Shown: piece by piece, positions 24,483-33,684 of the stretch
Numbering within the stretch: position 1 is the stretch's first letter
How the letters are laid out: each line of letters opens with the position of its first letter
Origin: Betaproteobacteria bacterium Ga0077526
GTDB lineage: Bacteria; Pseudomonadota; Gammaproteobacteria; Burkholderiales; Ga0077523
Assembly: GCA_001464765.1 (NCBI GenBank)
Contig: LNDV01000038.1
Span: 145,572-209,571, forward strand
Length of the DNA stretch: 64,000 nt
Reading direction: 5' to 3'
Program-made: the position numbers and the translations under genes
Notes under the pieces: model-generated
What the model saw: only the letters and a program-made list of their open reading frames with translations
Database searches by the model: none
What the model was told of the DNA's origin: nothing

Positions 24483-26288
24483 ATGTCTTCCTCCAACGAT
24501 CCGCCTCCCGCCGGGCCGTCCGCCGGCACTGCGTGGTTCGACCTCGCGAACGCCCTCGGGCCGGAAGGGAGCCTTGCGGGCCTGTTTCGCCGCGCCCTTC
24601 CGCCTCTGCCCGCCCTGGCGGACGCACCAGCCGTGCTCGCGCGCGCCACGCTGTCGCACCCGGAACGCTATCAGTCACTCGCCGCCGACTACTACCGCCG
24701 TCAGATGGGGTTGTGGGAGTCGCTGCTGCAGCCCGCGCCGGCAGAACCAACCACCGCCGATGAAGCGACCTCCGGGACGCAGACCCTCGCCAGCCAGCCA
24801 TGGTTCCGGTTCGTCCGCGACCAGCACGCGTTGTGGGTCGGATGGATGGGCGGCATGACCGCGCTGCTGGACGACGACAGCGCCGAGGCAAGACGAGTCC
24901 GCTTCGTCATGGAGCAATGGATCGAGGCCAGCAACCCCGACAACTTCTTCGTGACGAATCCGGCGGCCGTGGCGCGAGCCCTGGACACGGAAGGCGAATC
25001 GGTGCGCCGCGGGCTGTCCAATCTGGCCCACGACATCGGGCTTGGCCGGATCACGATGAGCGACGGCGCAGCGTTTCAGGTCGGGGTCAACCTCGCCACC
25101 ACGGAGGGGGCAGTGATCCACGAGTCCCCCATCGCGCAACTCATCCGCTATCGGCCGACCACGCCCACCGTCCACAGCGTGCCGCTGCTGATCATTCCAC
25201 CGTTCATCAACCGGTACTACGTCCTCGACCTCCAGCCGGACAACTCGTTCGTGCGACATGCTCTGGCATCGGGATTCCAGGTGTTCATGGTCTCCTGGCG
25301 CAGCGCGTGCGCGGAGACGGCAGGAAGCACCTGGGCCGACTATGTGCGGGACGGCGTGCTCTCGATGGCGCAAGTCGCGATGTCGCTGTGCCGCACATCG
25401 ACTTTCCACCTGCTGGGCTATTGCGTGGGCGGCACGCTGGCCGCGACCGCAGCCTCGGCGCTGTCGGCGCGCCCCAAGTGCCCTCTCGCGTCATTGACGC
25501 TGCTCAACACGATGCTCGACTTCGCCGAGCCCGGCGAGATCGGTGTCTACCTGGGGGACCCGCCGACGGGCGCGGCCGAGGGCGCGGAGGACATCTTCCC
25601 CGGGTCGCGCCTGGCGGCAGCCTTCGCGAGCCTGCGTGCCCGGGAACTCATCTGGCACTTCGTCACCCACAACTATCTGCTGGGTGAGACGCCGCCACCC
25701 CTCGACCTCCTCCACTGGAACGGAGACGCCGCCGACATCCCGGGCCCGCTGTTCCGCGAGTACCTCCGCGACATGTACCAGCACAATCGTCTGCGCGAGC
25801 CTGGCTCCCTCTCCCTCGACGGCACCGGAATCGACCTCGACAGCATCCGCGTTCCGGCCTACGTGCTCGCGGCAAAGAACGACCATATCGTTCCCTGGCA
25901 GTCCGCACTGCGCAGTGCAGCCCTTCTGGGCGCCCAGCCGCGCTTCGCGCTCACGCAGGGCGGTCACATCGCGGGGGTCGTCAACCCTCCATCGGGACGC
26001 CGCGTGCGGGGGCACTGGGCGGCCGAAAACGGCCGCATTGCGCCCGATGCAGATCGGTGGTTTGATGGCGCGACCTACCGCGCGACGAGCTGGTGGCAGG
26101 ACTGGACGCAATGGATCGAACCTCTCGGGGGTGCCATGAAGCCCGCCCCCGCGTCACCGGGGTCCGCCCGCCATCCGGTCGTCGAGGCAGCGCCCGGACG
26201 TTACGTCCTGGCGCCGGCCTGCGCCGCGGCGACATCGAACAACGGTTCCGCTTTCCCAACCAAACCCGAGGAGAATGACAATGGCTAA
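24483..26288 (+). CDS. phaC: Class I poly(3-hydroxyalkanoate) polymerase
   Basis: A 601-residue PHA synthase that polymerises (R)-3-hydroxybutyryl-CoA on granule surfaces. The lipase-like box GYCVGG carries catalytic Cys314; the triad is completed by Asp467 (KNDHIVPW) and His495 (QGGHIAG). Residues about 145-250 hold the conserved N-terminal region NPDNFFVTNP. The first 50 residues are variable; start taken at ATG 24483, although an in-frame TTG at 24444 exists. The stop overlaps phaB by eight bases. Confidence 0.95.
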   Translation: MSSSNDPPPAGPSAGTAWFDLANALGPEGSLAGLFRRALPPLPALADAPAVLARATLSHPERYQSLAADYYRRQMGLWESLLQPAPAEPTTADEATSGTQTLASQPWFRFVRDQHALWVGWMGGMTALLDDDSAEARRVRFVMEQWIEASNPDNFFVTNPAAVARALDTEGESVRRGLSNLAHDIGLGRITMSDGAAFQVGVNLATTEGAVIHESPIAQLIRYRPTTPTVHSVPLLIIPPFINRYYVLDLQPDNSFVRHALASGFQVFMVSWRSACAETAGSTWADYVRDGVLSMAQVAMSLCRTSTFHLLGYCVGGTLAATAASALSARPKCPLASLTLLNTMLDFAEPGEIGVYLGDPPTGAAEGAEDIFPGSRLAAAFASLRARELIWHFVTHNYLLGETPPPLDLLHWNGDAADIPGPLFREYLRDMYQHNRLREPGSLSLDGTGIDLDSIRVPAYVLAAKNDHIVPWQSALRSAALLGAQPRFALTQGGHIAGVVNPPSGRRVRGHWAAENGRIAPDADRWFDGATYRATSWWQDWTQWIEPLGGAMKPAPASPGSARHPVVEAAPGRYVLAPACAAATSNNGSAFPTKPEENDNG

Positions 26289-27024
26289 ACGCATCGTGCT
26301 GGTCACCGGCGGCATGGGCGGCCTGGGTGAATCCATCTGCACCGGCATGGCCGATCAGGGGTACACCGTCGTGGCGACCGCGTCGCCGTCCAATAAGTCA
26401 GCGCCCGAGTGGATCGCCGCCATGAAGGAGAAAGGCTACGACTTCCGCGTGGTGCCCTGCGACGTGGGTGACTACGATTCCTGCGCAGCAGCCGTCAAGG
26501 AAGTCACGGAGGCCGTCGGCCCGGTGGACGTACTGGTCAACAACGCCGGCATCACGCGCGACATGACGTTCAAGAAGATGACGAAGGCCGACTGGGATGC
26601 CGTCATCCGCACCAACCTCGACAGCGTCTTCAACATGACCAAGCAGGTCATGGACGGCATGGTCGACCGCGGATGGGGACGCGTCATCAACATCTCTTCG
26701 GTCAACGGTCAGAAGGGCGCCTTCGGCCAGACAAACTACTCGGCGGCGAAGGCGGGCATGCACGGCTTCACCAAGGCACTCGCGCTGGAAGTCTCGAAGA
26801 AAGGCGTGACGGTAAACACGATCTCGCCCGGCTACATCGGCACGAAGATGGTGACCGCCATCCCCAAGGAGATCCTCGATTCCAAGATCCTGCCGCAGAT
26901 TCCTGTGGGTCGCCTCGGGAAGCCGGAAGAAGTCGCAGGCCTCATCATCTATCTGGCATCGGACGAAGCGGCGTTCCTGACGGGCGCCAACATCTCGATC
27001 AACGGCGGTCAGCACATGCAGTAG
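26281..27024 (+). CDS. phaB: Acetoacetyl-CoA reductase
   Basis: A 247-residue short-chain dehydrogenase that reduces acetoacetyl-CoA to (R)-3-hydroxybutyryl-CoA with NADPH. Cofactor motif TGGMGGLGE (9-17), NNAG, active-site Ser in ISSVNG, and YSAAK. ATG at 26281 has GAGGAG seven bases upstream; the in-frame ATG at 26275 is too close to it. Overlaps phaC, so the two are coupled. No phaA (beta-ketothiolase) is nearby; acetoacetyl-CoA may come from the acetoacetyl-CoA synthetase encoded 10 kb upstream or from elsewhere. Confidence 0.95.
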   Translation: MAKRIVLVTGGMGGLGESICTGMADQGYTVVATASPSNKSAPEWIAAMKEKGYDFRVVPCDVGDYDSCAAAVKEVTEAVGPVDVLVNNAGITRDMTFKKMTKADWDAVIRTNLDSVFNMTKQVMDGMVDRGWGRVINISSVNGQKGAFGQTNYSAAKAGMHGFTKALALEVSKKGVTVNTISPGYIGTKMVTAIPKEILDSKILPQIPVGRLGKPEEVAGLIIYLASDEAAFLTGANISINGGQHMQ

Positions 27025-27079
27025 TTGCCGCCGGCATATCCGGCCCCGGCAATTTTTGCCGGCATGGCGACGTCATGGC

Positions 27080-27285
27080 AAAAAAAACCCCGGCGTTTTG
27101 CGCCGGGGTTGAACCTTTATCTTGCGATAAAGGGGGAGGAGCCTTGATCGGACCGCGGCGCGATGTCATCGCCACCGCCGGCCATCCCCCGCGAAATCGC
27201 GGGGCCTGAAATTCCTGGTTGGTTCCGATCGGGAGATCGGTCGGGCAGTCTTGCTTCACTGCCCTGCGGTAACCCGCCGCACCGT
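27080..27285 (-). ncRNA. Candidate structured RNA made of consecutive hairpins
   Basis: Read on the minus strand, this stretch contains perfect stem-loops one after another: 27264-27243 (7 bp), 27240-27225 (6 bp, 4-base loop), 27204-27187 (7 bp), an imperfect stem near 27178-27157, 27133-27114 (8 bp, 4-base loop), and 27110-27086 (10 bp, 5-base loop) followed by seven or more T. The last is a textbook terminator only in this orientation. A loose promoter (TTGGTC, 16 bases, TATAGC) lies at about 27293-27320, giving a transcript of roughly 200 nt. I do not recognise the RNA family. No reading frame fits. A DNA-level repeat element is the alternative. Confidence 0.45.
27081..27110 (-). terminator. 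Intrinsic terminator pointing left (minus strand)
   Basis: A 10-bp stem (27086-27095 with 27101-27110, CCCCGGCG core) followed on the minus strand by an uninterrupted T-tract (A-tract 27081-27087 on the plus strand). On the plus strand the hairpin is followed by GAACC, so it would be a poor terminator for phaCB. No minus-strand protein gene precedes it. Confidence 0.75.
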
Positions 27286-27709
27286 ATTGCTATAAGCCAA
27301 TTTTATGCCAGACCAAACTTGCTTCCTGTCCGAGGGTCCCGCAGCGCGTCTTTCCTTACGCTGTCTGGCCAAACTCACCGTTGGCCCCCAAACCTTCCCG
27401 CCGCTTTCCCGCCGACCGCGCTTTTGTTCAGCGCACTATCCGAGCATGCGCACCGAGTCGGTGCCCAAGCCCCTGAAAACTAGGGACTGGGGAGTGCAAC
27501 TCGCCACCACATCGACGTCGCGTTGCTGCATTGCACAAGATGAATACTAAACAGCGTTTACAGGAATCGTCAACAATTTTTTGCGCGCCGCATCAAACAT
27601 CCGTTACATTGTGCGCCCGCTGGCTTCCGCGCGACCTGCTTGGACGCCGCAACGGTGTGCACGTGCCACATTTCGATGCGCATTCCTCCTGCATCCGAGA
27701 GACCCTGCC
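27286..27709. other. Spacer upstream of phaR
   Basis: About 420 bases without a gene. It should hold the phaR promoter; a weak candidate is TTGCGC with TACATT 18 bases downstream near 27580-27610. The low-GC stretch around 27540-27600 (ATGAATACTAAAC, CAATTTTTT) stands out from the GC-rich surroundings and is the likeliest promoter region. Nothing else recognised. Confidence 0.4.
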
Positions 27710-28306
27710 ATGGCTGAAGAGCTGAGACTCATAAAGAAGTATCCGAACCGGCGGCTCTACGACACGGCAACCAGCAGCTACATCACGCTCGCCGACGTCA
27801 AGACTCTGGTGCTGGAGCAGGTGGTGTTCAAGGTACTCGACGCCAAGTCCGGCGAAGACCTCACCCGTAGCATCCTGCTCCAGATCATTCTGGAAGAGGA
27901 AACCGCCGGGGCACCGATGTTCTCCAGCGACATGCTGTCCCAGATCATCCGGTTCTACGGCCACGCCATGCAGGGAATGATGGGGAACTACCTGGAGAAG
28001 AACATCCAGACCTTCCTGGAAATCCAGCGCAAGCTGCAGGAACAGGCCATGTCCAAGCTCGGCGACAACCCGGCCCTGGGGTCGGACGCCTGGACCCAGT
28101 TCGTGAAGATGCAAGGTCCTGCCGTACAAGGTCTCATGAGCAGCTATCTCGAGCAGAGCGCCAATACGTTCGTCGAGATGCAGCAGCAGTTGCAGCGTCA
28201 GGCACGCAGCATGTTCTCCGCCTTCCCGTTCCAGGGCTTCGGCGCCACCGGACCGGCCCCGGGCGATGATGCCCCGCCCGACGCCGGCGGTAAGAAGTCT
28301 TCCTGA
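27710..28306 (+). CDS. phaR: PHB synthesis repressor PhaR
   Basis: A 198-residue protein with the PHB/PHA accumulation regulator DNA-binding domain (IKKYPNRRLYDTATSSYITL, about residues 8-27) and two copies of the PHB accumulation domain (about 67-110 and 115-160). PhaR binds PHB granules and represses phasin and pha genes when polymer is low. ATG at 27710 with GAGAGA upstream. Location downstream of phaCB is typical of betaproteobacteria. Confidence 0.94.
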   Translation: MAEELRLIKKYPNRRLYDTATSSYITLADVKTLVLEQVVFKVLDAKSGEDLTRSILLQIILEEETAGAPMFSSDMLSQIIRFYGHAMQGMMGNYLEKNIQTFLEIQRKLQEQAMSKLGDNPALGSDAWTQFVKMQGPAVQGLMSSYLEQSANTFVEMQQQLQRQARSMFSAFPFQGFGATGPAPGDDAPPDAGGKKSS

Positions 28307-28316
28307 GCGGTACTGC

Positions 28317-29663
28317 GTGGCAATCAAGGCGAGGCCCCGCCCCAAGGCGGCCCCCCGCGTAGGTTTCGTGTCGCTGGGCTGCCCCAAGGCCCTGGTGGAT
28401 TCCGAGCAGATCCTCACCCGCCTGCGGGCCGAGGGCTACGACATCTCCCCCAGCTACGGCGACGCCGATGTGGTGGTCGTGAACACCTGCGGCTTCATCG
28501 ATTCGGCCGTGGAGGAATCCCTCGACGCCATCGGCGAAGCCCTCCAGGAGAATGGCAAGGTCATCGTCACGGGCTGCCTGGGTGCCAAGGGCTCTGTCGT
28601 GAAGGAGGAACACCCCCAGGTCCTGGCGGTGACCGGTCCCCACGCCACCGACGAAGTCATGGCGGCGATCCACGAGCACCTGCCCAAGCCCCATGACCCG
28701 TATGTCGACCTCGTGCCACCGCAGGGCATCAAGCTCACGCCGCGGCACTACGCGTACCTGAAGATCTCCGAAGGCTGCAACCACCGCTGCACGTTCTGCA
28801 TCATCCCGTCCATGCGCGGCGACCTCGTGAGCCGGCCGGTGGGCGACGTCCTGCAGGAAGCCGAGCACCTCGTGCGGGCCGGCGTGAAGGAACTGCTGGT
28901 GATATCGCAGGACACAAGCGCCTACGGGGTGGACGTCAAGTACCGGACGGGCTTCTTCAAGGGCCGCCCGGTTCGCACGCGCATGACGGAACTGGTTTCG
29001 GCCCTGTCCGAATTCGGTGTCTGGGTACGCCTCCACTACGTGTATCCGTATCCGCACGTGGACGAAGTCATCCCGCTGATGGCCGAAGGCAAGCTCCTGC
29101 CCTACCTGGATGTCCCATTCCAGCACGCGAGTCCCAGGATTCTCAAGCGGATGCGGCGTCCGGCCAGCGCCGAGAACAACCTCGCGCGCATTCGCGGCTG
29201 GCGGCAGATCTGTCCGGACATCACGATCCGCTCCACGTTCATCGTCGGCTTTCCGGGCGAGACCGAGGAAGAGTTCGAATCCCTGCTCGATTTCCTTGAC
29301 GAAGCCAAACTTGATCGCGTCGGCTGCTTCGCCTATTCGCCCGTGGAAGGCGCGGCGGCCAATGAGCTCGACGGTGCCGTTCCCGAGGAAGTGAAGGAGG
29401 AACGGCGGCAGCGTTTCATGGAACGGCAGGCTGCGATTTCCGAGAAGCGCCTTGCCCGTAAGGTCGGAAGCGAAATCGACGTGCTGATCGACGGCGCGGA
29501 AGGCAGCGACGCCATCGGCCGGTCGGCTGGCGACGCCCCGGAAATCGACGGGGTGGTGTATGTGGCCGATGCTGCCGAACTCCCGCCCGGTACCCTGGTG
29601 CGAGTGCGCGTGGTCGCAGCAGACACGCACGATCTGCACGCCGAGCTCGTTCCGGCGAGCTGA
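28317..29663 (+). CDS. rimO: Ribosomal protein S12 methylthiotransferase
   Basis: A 448-residue radical-SAM enzyme that adds a methylthio group to Asp of ribosomal protein S12. N-terminal UPF0004 domain with cysteines in SLGCPKA, NTCGFI and TGCLGA; radical-SAM motif CNHRCTFC near residue 156; C-terminal TRAM domain (about 375-445). GTG at 28317 is chosen, ten bases after the phaR stop; an in-frame ATG at 28266 would overlap phaR. phaR-rimO adjacency is common in this group. Confidence 0.94.
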   Translation: MAIKARPRPKAAPRVGFVSLGCPKALVDSEQILTRLRAEGYDISPSYGDADVVVVNTCGFIDSAVEESLDAIGEALQENGKVIVTGCLGAKGSVVKEEHPQVLAVTGPHATDEVMAAIHEHLPKPHDPYVDLVPPQGIKLTPRHYAYLKISEGCNHRCTFCIIPSMRGDLVSRPVGDVLQEAEHLVRAGVKELLVISQDTSAYGVDVKYRTGFFKGRPVRTRMTELVSALSEFGVWVRLHYVYPYPHVDEVIPLMAEGKLLPYLDVPFQHASPRILKRMRRPASAENNLARIRGWRQICPDITIRSTFIVGFPGETEEEFESLLDFLDEAKLDRVGCFAYSPVEGAAANELDGAVPEEVKEERRQRFMERQAAISEKRLARKVGSEIDVLIDGAEGSDAIGRSAGDAPEIDGVVYVADAAELPPGTLVRVRVVAADTHDLHAELVPAS

Positions 29664-29722
29664 GCCCATGGCACGATCCGGGCGTTCACGCCTCGTCGTG
29701 TCTCGCCTGGACTGAAACGCCC

Positions 29723-30109
29723 ATGTGGCAACGTGTGAAAGCGTGGGCCAGGCGGCTCAAGGCAGACGTCCTCACCCTCTGGTTCTGTGCGCGCGACCCA
29801 CGCACGCCGTGGGCGCCCAAGCTGCTCGCCGCCGCCCTCGCCGCCTACGCGTTGAGCCCCATCGATCTCATCCCGGACTTCATTCCCGTCCTGGGCTATC
29901 TGGACGAGGTGATCCTCCTGCCGATCGGGATCTGGATCTGCCTCGCGATGATTCCACCGCACGTGCTGGCCGACGGGCGCCGCCAGACCGAGGAATGGCT
30001 GGCCGCGAAGCGCGGCAAGCCGACAAGCTATGCCGGCATGGCCTTCATCCTCGGCGTCTGGATCGTGGTCGCGGCGGTCGTGGCCTGGGCACTGCTGCGC
30101 GAACCCTGA
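29723..30109 (+). CDS. DUF1232 (YkvA-like) membrane protein
   Basis: A 128-residue protein with the DUF1232 signature YALSPIDLIPDFIPVLGYLDE (two segments, about 41-60) and a C-terminal helix (FILGVWIVVAAVVAWAL). Function unknown; members are small inner-membrane proteins. Convergent with the helicase gene, 12 bases apart. Confidence 0.85.
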   Translation: MWQRVKAWARRLKADVLTLWFCARDPRTPWAPKLLAAALAAYALSPIDLIPDFIPVLGYLDEVILLPIGIWICLAMIPPHVLADGRRQTEEWLAAKRGKPTSYAGMAFILGVWIVVAAVVAWALLREP

Positions 30110-30121
30110 TCCCTTCCGATC

Positions 30122-32062
30122 TCACGACACCGGCGCAGCAGCCCCAGCGAGAAAAGCCACGGCGTCATCACGCACGCGCGTTCTTCGCATCGGCGGCAGG
30201 CTCTGCCAGATCCGTCGTCCGTAGGGCTTCCCCACCAGTCGCGGGTCGCAGATCATGAGGACCCCCGTGTCGGTCTCGTCACGGATGAGGCGCCCCGCGC
30301 CCTGCTTGAGGGTGATCACCGCCTGCGGCAGCTGATACTCCATGAACGGATTGCCGCCGGCCTCGCGGATTCGATCGATTCTTGCCTGCAGAACCGGATC
30401 GTCGGGCGGCGCGAACGGAAGCCGGTCGATCACCACGAGCGAGAGCGTCGGTCCGCGTACATCCACTCCCTCCCAGAACGACTGACTCCCCACCAGCACC
30501 GCATTGCCCAACGCGCGGAAGCGGCTCAGCAGTTCGGTCTTCCCGCTGTCGCCCTGCACCAGCACCGGATAAGGCAGCCCGCGGAACTCGAAGGCGGCGC
30601 GCAGTTTCTCCGCCGCGAAGCGCATCGCCCGCAGACTCGTGAAGAGGCAGAACGCCCTGCCGCCACTTGCTTCGATGAGCGGCAGCGCCGCGTCGACGAC
30701 AGCCTGGGTGTAGCCCTCCGTATTCGGATCGGGCAGACCTTCCGGCACGTAGAGGAGCGCCTGATGGTCGTAGTCGAACGGACTGTCCCAGCAGGCCGTC
30801 TGCGCGCCGTCGAGCCCGAGTTCCGCGAGGTAGTGGCCGAAGTCCCCGCGCACGGAGAGCGTCGCGGATGTGAGGATCCAGGCTCGCGCATGCCCCGTGA
30901 CCTGCTTGCGGAAGATGGAGCCCACCGAAAGTGGCGTGGCGTTGAGCTGCAGCGAAGTCGCGAACACCTCCACCCAGTAGATCGCATCCTGATCCAGAGC
31001 ACGATGCCATCGTTCCAGCGCAGCCTGCAGTTCCATCGCGCGCTCCGCGCATCGCTGCAGGCCTTCGCTGCGTTCGGCCTGGGTCTCGAGCAGGGCTGAC
31101 AGGTGTGCGAGGGCACCGAGAAGCGTGTCGACTGCCACGCCGAATCCGGGTTTGCGCCGCGCCTCATCGGAAGACATGCGACCGTTATCGTTCGCCATGC
31201 ACAGCCGCAGATCGCGGGCCGCCTTGTCCGCTCCCCGCGCGGCTTCCGTGAGTTCGGGAAAATCCTTTGCGTGTGCGGCGGCCTCCATCCGGGTGTCGCG
31301 GGCCAGGTCCACCACCTGGGCCGTGGCAAACCGTTCGCCGAAGAACGTGCTCGCCGTCTCCGGCAGCTGATGGGCCTCGTCGAGGATCACGGTGTTGCAG
31401 CTGGGCAGCAGTTCGGCCACGCCCTCGTCCCGGAGCATCACGTCCGCGAAGAACAGGTGGTGGTTCACGACGACCACGTCGGCTTCGAGCGCGTCCTTGC
31501 GCGCCTTCATCACGAAACAGTCCTTGTAGTGCGGACACTCGTTGCCCAGGCAGCTCTCGCGCGTGGAGGTGACGAGCCCCCAAACCGACGCGTCCTCGGG
31601 TACTTCCGCGAGGCCGGCGCGATCGCCCGAGGGGCTGGTGCGGGCGTAGCGCCCGATGGCTTCGAGGTAAGCCACGTCCGCCCGGCTCTCGAGACGGCCG
31701 TCCGTGCGCGCGCGCTCCAGATGCTGGAGACACAGATAGTTCGACCGGCCCTTGAGCAGCGCGATGGTCACCGGCATGCCGAGCGCCTCCCTCACGAGGG
31801 GCAGATCGCGCTGGAACAGCTGATCCTGAAGCGTCTTGGTGCCCGTGGAAACGATCACCTTGCCACCGGACGCCAGCGCCGGGACCAGATACGCGAAGGT
31901 CTTGCCGGTGCCCGTTCCAGCCTCCGCCACCAGCACTTCCTGGTGCGTCATGGCCTGCGCGATCGCGCGCGCCATTTCGAGCTGCTGGGGGCGGACCGAG
32001 AATCCGGGAACCGCGCGCGCCAGCGGGCCATCCGCAGAGAAGTAGTCGTCGATGTCGGGCAT
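30122..32062 (-). CDS. DinG/YoaA-family ATP-dependent DNA helicase
   Basis: A 646-residue XPD-like iron-sulfur helicase, closest in layout to YoaA. Walker A EAGTGTGKT near residue 49, a four-cysteine Fe-S cluster region (NYLCLQH, then CLGNECPHYKDC about residues 174-185), and DEAH motif ILDEAHQLPE. YoaA helps resolve stalled replication forks. The start MPDIDDYF (32062) fits YoaA-type N-termini; an in-frame ATG at 32095 exists. A TAGAAT lies just upstream of 32062. It follows thrC on the same strand with 178 bases between. Confidence 0.93.
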   Translation of the reverse strand: MPDIDDYFSADGPLARAVPGFSVRPQQLEMARAIAQAMTHQEVLVAEAGTGTGKTFAYLVPALASGGKVIVSTGTKTLQDQLFQRDLPLVREALGMPVTIALLKGRSNYLCLQHLERARTDGRLESRADVAYLEAIGRYARTSPSGDRAGLAEVPEDASVWGLVTSTRESCLGNECPHYKDCFVMKARKDALEADVVVVNHHLFFADVMLRDEGVAELLPSCNTVILDEAHQLPETASTFFGERFATAQVVDLARDTRMEAAAHAKDFPELTEAARGADKAARDLRLCMANDNGRMSSDEARRKPGFGVAVDTLLGALAHLSALLETQAERSEGLQRCAERAMELQAALERWHRALDQDAIYWVEVFATSLQLNATPLSVGSIFRKQVTGHARAWILTSATLSVRGDFGHYLAELGLDGAQTACWDSPFDYDHQALLYVPEGLPDPNTEGYTQAVVDAALPLIEASGGRAFCLFTSLRAMRFAAEKLRAAFEFRGLPYPVLVQGDSGKTELLSRFRALGNAVLVGSQSFWEGVDVRGPTLSLVVIDRLPFAPPDDPVLQARIDRIREAGGNPFMEYQLPQAVITLKQGAGRLIRDETDTGVLMICDPRLVGKPYGRRIWQSLPPMRRTRVRDDAVAFLAGAAAPVS

Positions 32063-32240
32063 GGGAACCTGGATTCTAGGCAATCTCGCCGGCATCGGGG
32101 CGATTCACGCCGCGTCGACAGGCGCATGCATCAGAGCAGAGCGCATCCGCATCATGCCGAACACTGCATCGGTGTCCGATCGCGCTTTCCGGCACTCAGG
32201 CTCGACGTCCGGACACGGTCAGTAGCGGCCGGGCTGGACC

Positions 32241-33653
32241 TCAGTCCGCGCAGTGGCGCTCGATGTAGGCCTTGACCACAGCGACGTCCGGATCCACAAC
32301 CTCGAAGCGGCGCGGCCGGGCCTCGAGATCCTCGAAGCCCGGAGGTCTCGGGGCTTCCTCGCCGAGGGCCTCGCGGATCGTGTCTGCGAACTTGGCGGGC
32401 AGCGCCGTCTCCAGGCAGATCATGGGCACGCCGGGTTCGCGATAGGCTTCGGCCGCCTTCAATCCGTCGGCCGTATGCGTGTCGACGACCACACCGTACT
32501 TCTCACGAACGCGACGGATGGTCGCCAGCCGGTCGGCATGGGAACTGCGGCTGGACACGAAGCCGAACTCGGCGATCCGCGCGAAGTGAGGAGTCCCCGC
32601 CAGGTCGAAGGCGCCGCCCTTGTCCACGGATTTCCAGAGGTCCGCGACCACGTCACCGCGCCGGCCCACGAGATCGAACACGAAACGCTCGAAGTTGGAT
32701 GCCTTCGAGATATCCATCGACGGACTGCTGGTCTGGAATACGTCCGCCGAGGCGCGAACGCGATAGGAACCCGTGCGAAAGAACTCGTCCAGCACGTCGT
32801 TCTCGTTGGTCGCCGCAACAAGCCGCCGCACGGGCAGACCCATCATGCGTGCCACATGGCCGGCACACACGTTCCCGAAGTTGCCGGAGGGCACGGAGAA
32901 GCTCACCTGCTCGTCGTTGCTCCGGGTCGTCGCGAAGTACGCCTTGAAGTAGTAGACGACCTGGGCCATGAGACGCGCCCAGTTGATGGAGTTGACGGTA
33001 CCGATCCGGTACTTCGCCTTGAAGGCGAGATCGTTCGACACGGCCTTCACGATGTCCTGGCAGTCGTCGAACACGCCACGCACCGCGAGGTTGAAGATGT
33101 TCGCGTCCTGCAGCGAGTACATCTGCGCGGTCTGGAAGGGGCTCATCTTGCCGTTCGGCGAGAGCATGAACACGCGCACACCGCGCTTGCCGCGCATCGC
33201 GTACTCTGCCGCCGAACCCGTGTCGCCCGAAGTCGCACCGAGAATGTTGAGCGTCTCGCCGCGTTTGGCCAGGACGTACTCGAACAGGTTGCCGAGCAAC
33301 TGCATCGCAACGTCCTTGAACGCGAGCGTCGGGCCGTTCGACAGATGCAGGACGTGCAGGCCGGGTTCGAGCGTAGACACGGGCGTGATGTCTTCGGAGC
33401 CGAACGCCTTCGCGGTGTAGGTACGATCGACCAGCGTCCGCAGGTCTGCCGCCGGGATGTCTTCCATGAACAGCCGGAAGATCTCGTAGGCGAGATCGCG
33501 ATAGCCCAGCGGGCGCCAGGCGGCGAGCGTGCGGGCATCCACGACCGGATAGGCGTCGGGGATGCTGAGGCCGCCGTCCGGCGCGAGCCCTTCCAGCAGG
33601 ATGTCGGTGAAGGGCGCGGGCGCCATGCCGCCGCGGGTGGAGATGTACTTCAT
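32241..33653 (-). CDS. thrC: Threonine synthase
   Basis: A 470-residue PLP enzyme that converts O-phosphohomoserine to threonine. PLP lysine in TLAFKDVAMQ (about residue 109), substrate-binding ATSGDTGSAA, and PSGNFGN in the large domain. The ribosome-binding site GAGGT lies seven bases before the ATG at 33653. Last gene of the alaC-GNAT-hom-thrC operon, 31 bases after hom. Confidence 0.96.
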   Translation of the reverse strand: MKYISTRGGMAPAPFTDILLEGLAPDGGLSIPDAYPVVDARTLAAWRPLGYRDLAYEIFRLFMEDIPAADLRTLVDRTYTAKAFGSEDITPVSTLEPGLHVLHLSNGPTLAFKDVAMQLLGNLFEYVLAKRGETLNILGATSGDTGSAAEYAMRGKRGVRVFMLSPNGKMSPFQTAQMYSLQDANIFNLAVRGVFDDCQDIVKAVSNDLAFKAKYRIGTVNSINWARLMAQVVYYFKAYFATTRSNDEQVSFSVPSGNFGNVCAGHVARMMGLPVRRLVAATNENDVLDEFFRTGSYRVRASADVFQTSSPSMDISKASNFERFVFDLVGRRGDVVADLWKSVDKGGAFDLAGTPHFARIAEFGFVSSRSSHADRLATIRRVREKYGVVVDTHTADGLKAAEAYREPGVPMICLETALPAKFADTIREALGEEAPRPPGFEDLEARPRRFEVVDPDVAVVKAYIERHCAD

Positions 33654-33684
33654 CGTGCGGACCTCGGGACGCGTGCGAGCGGAC

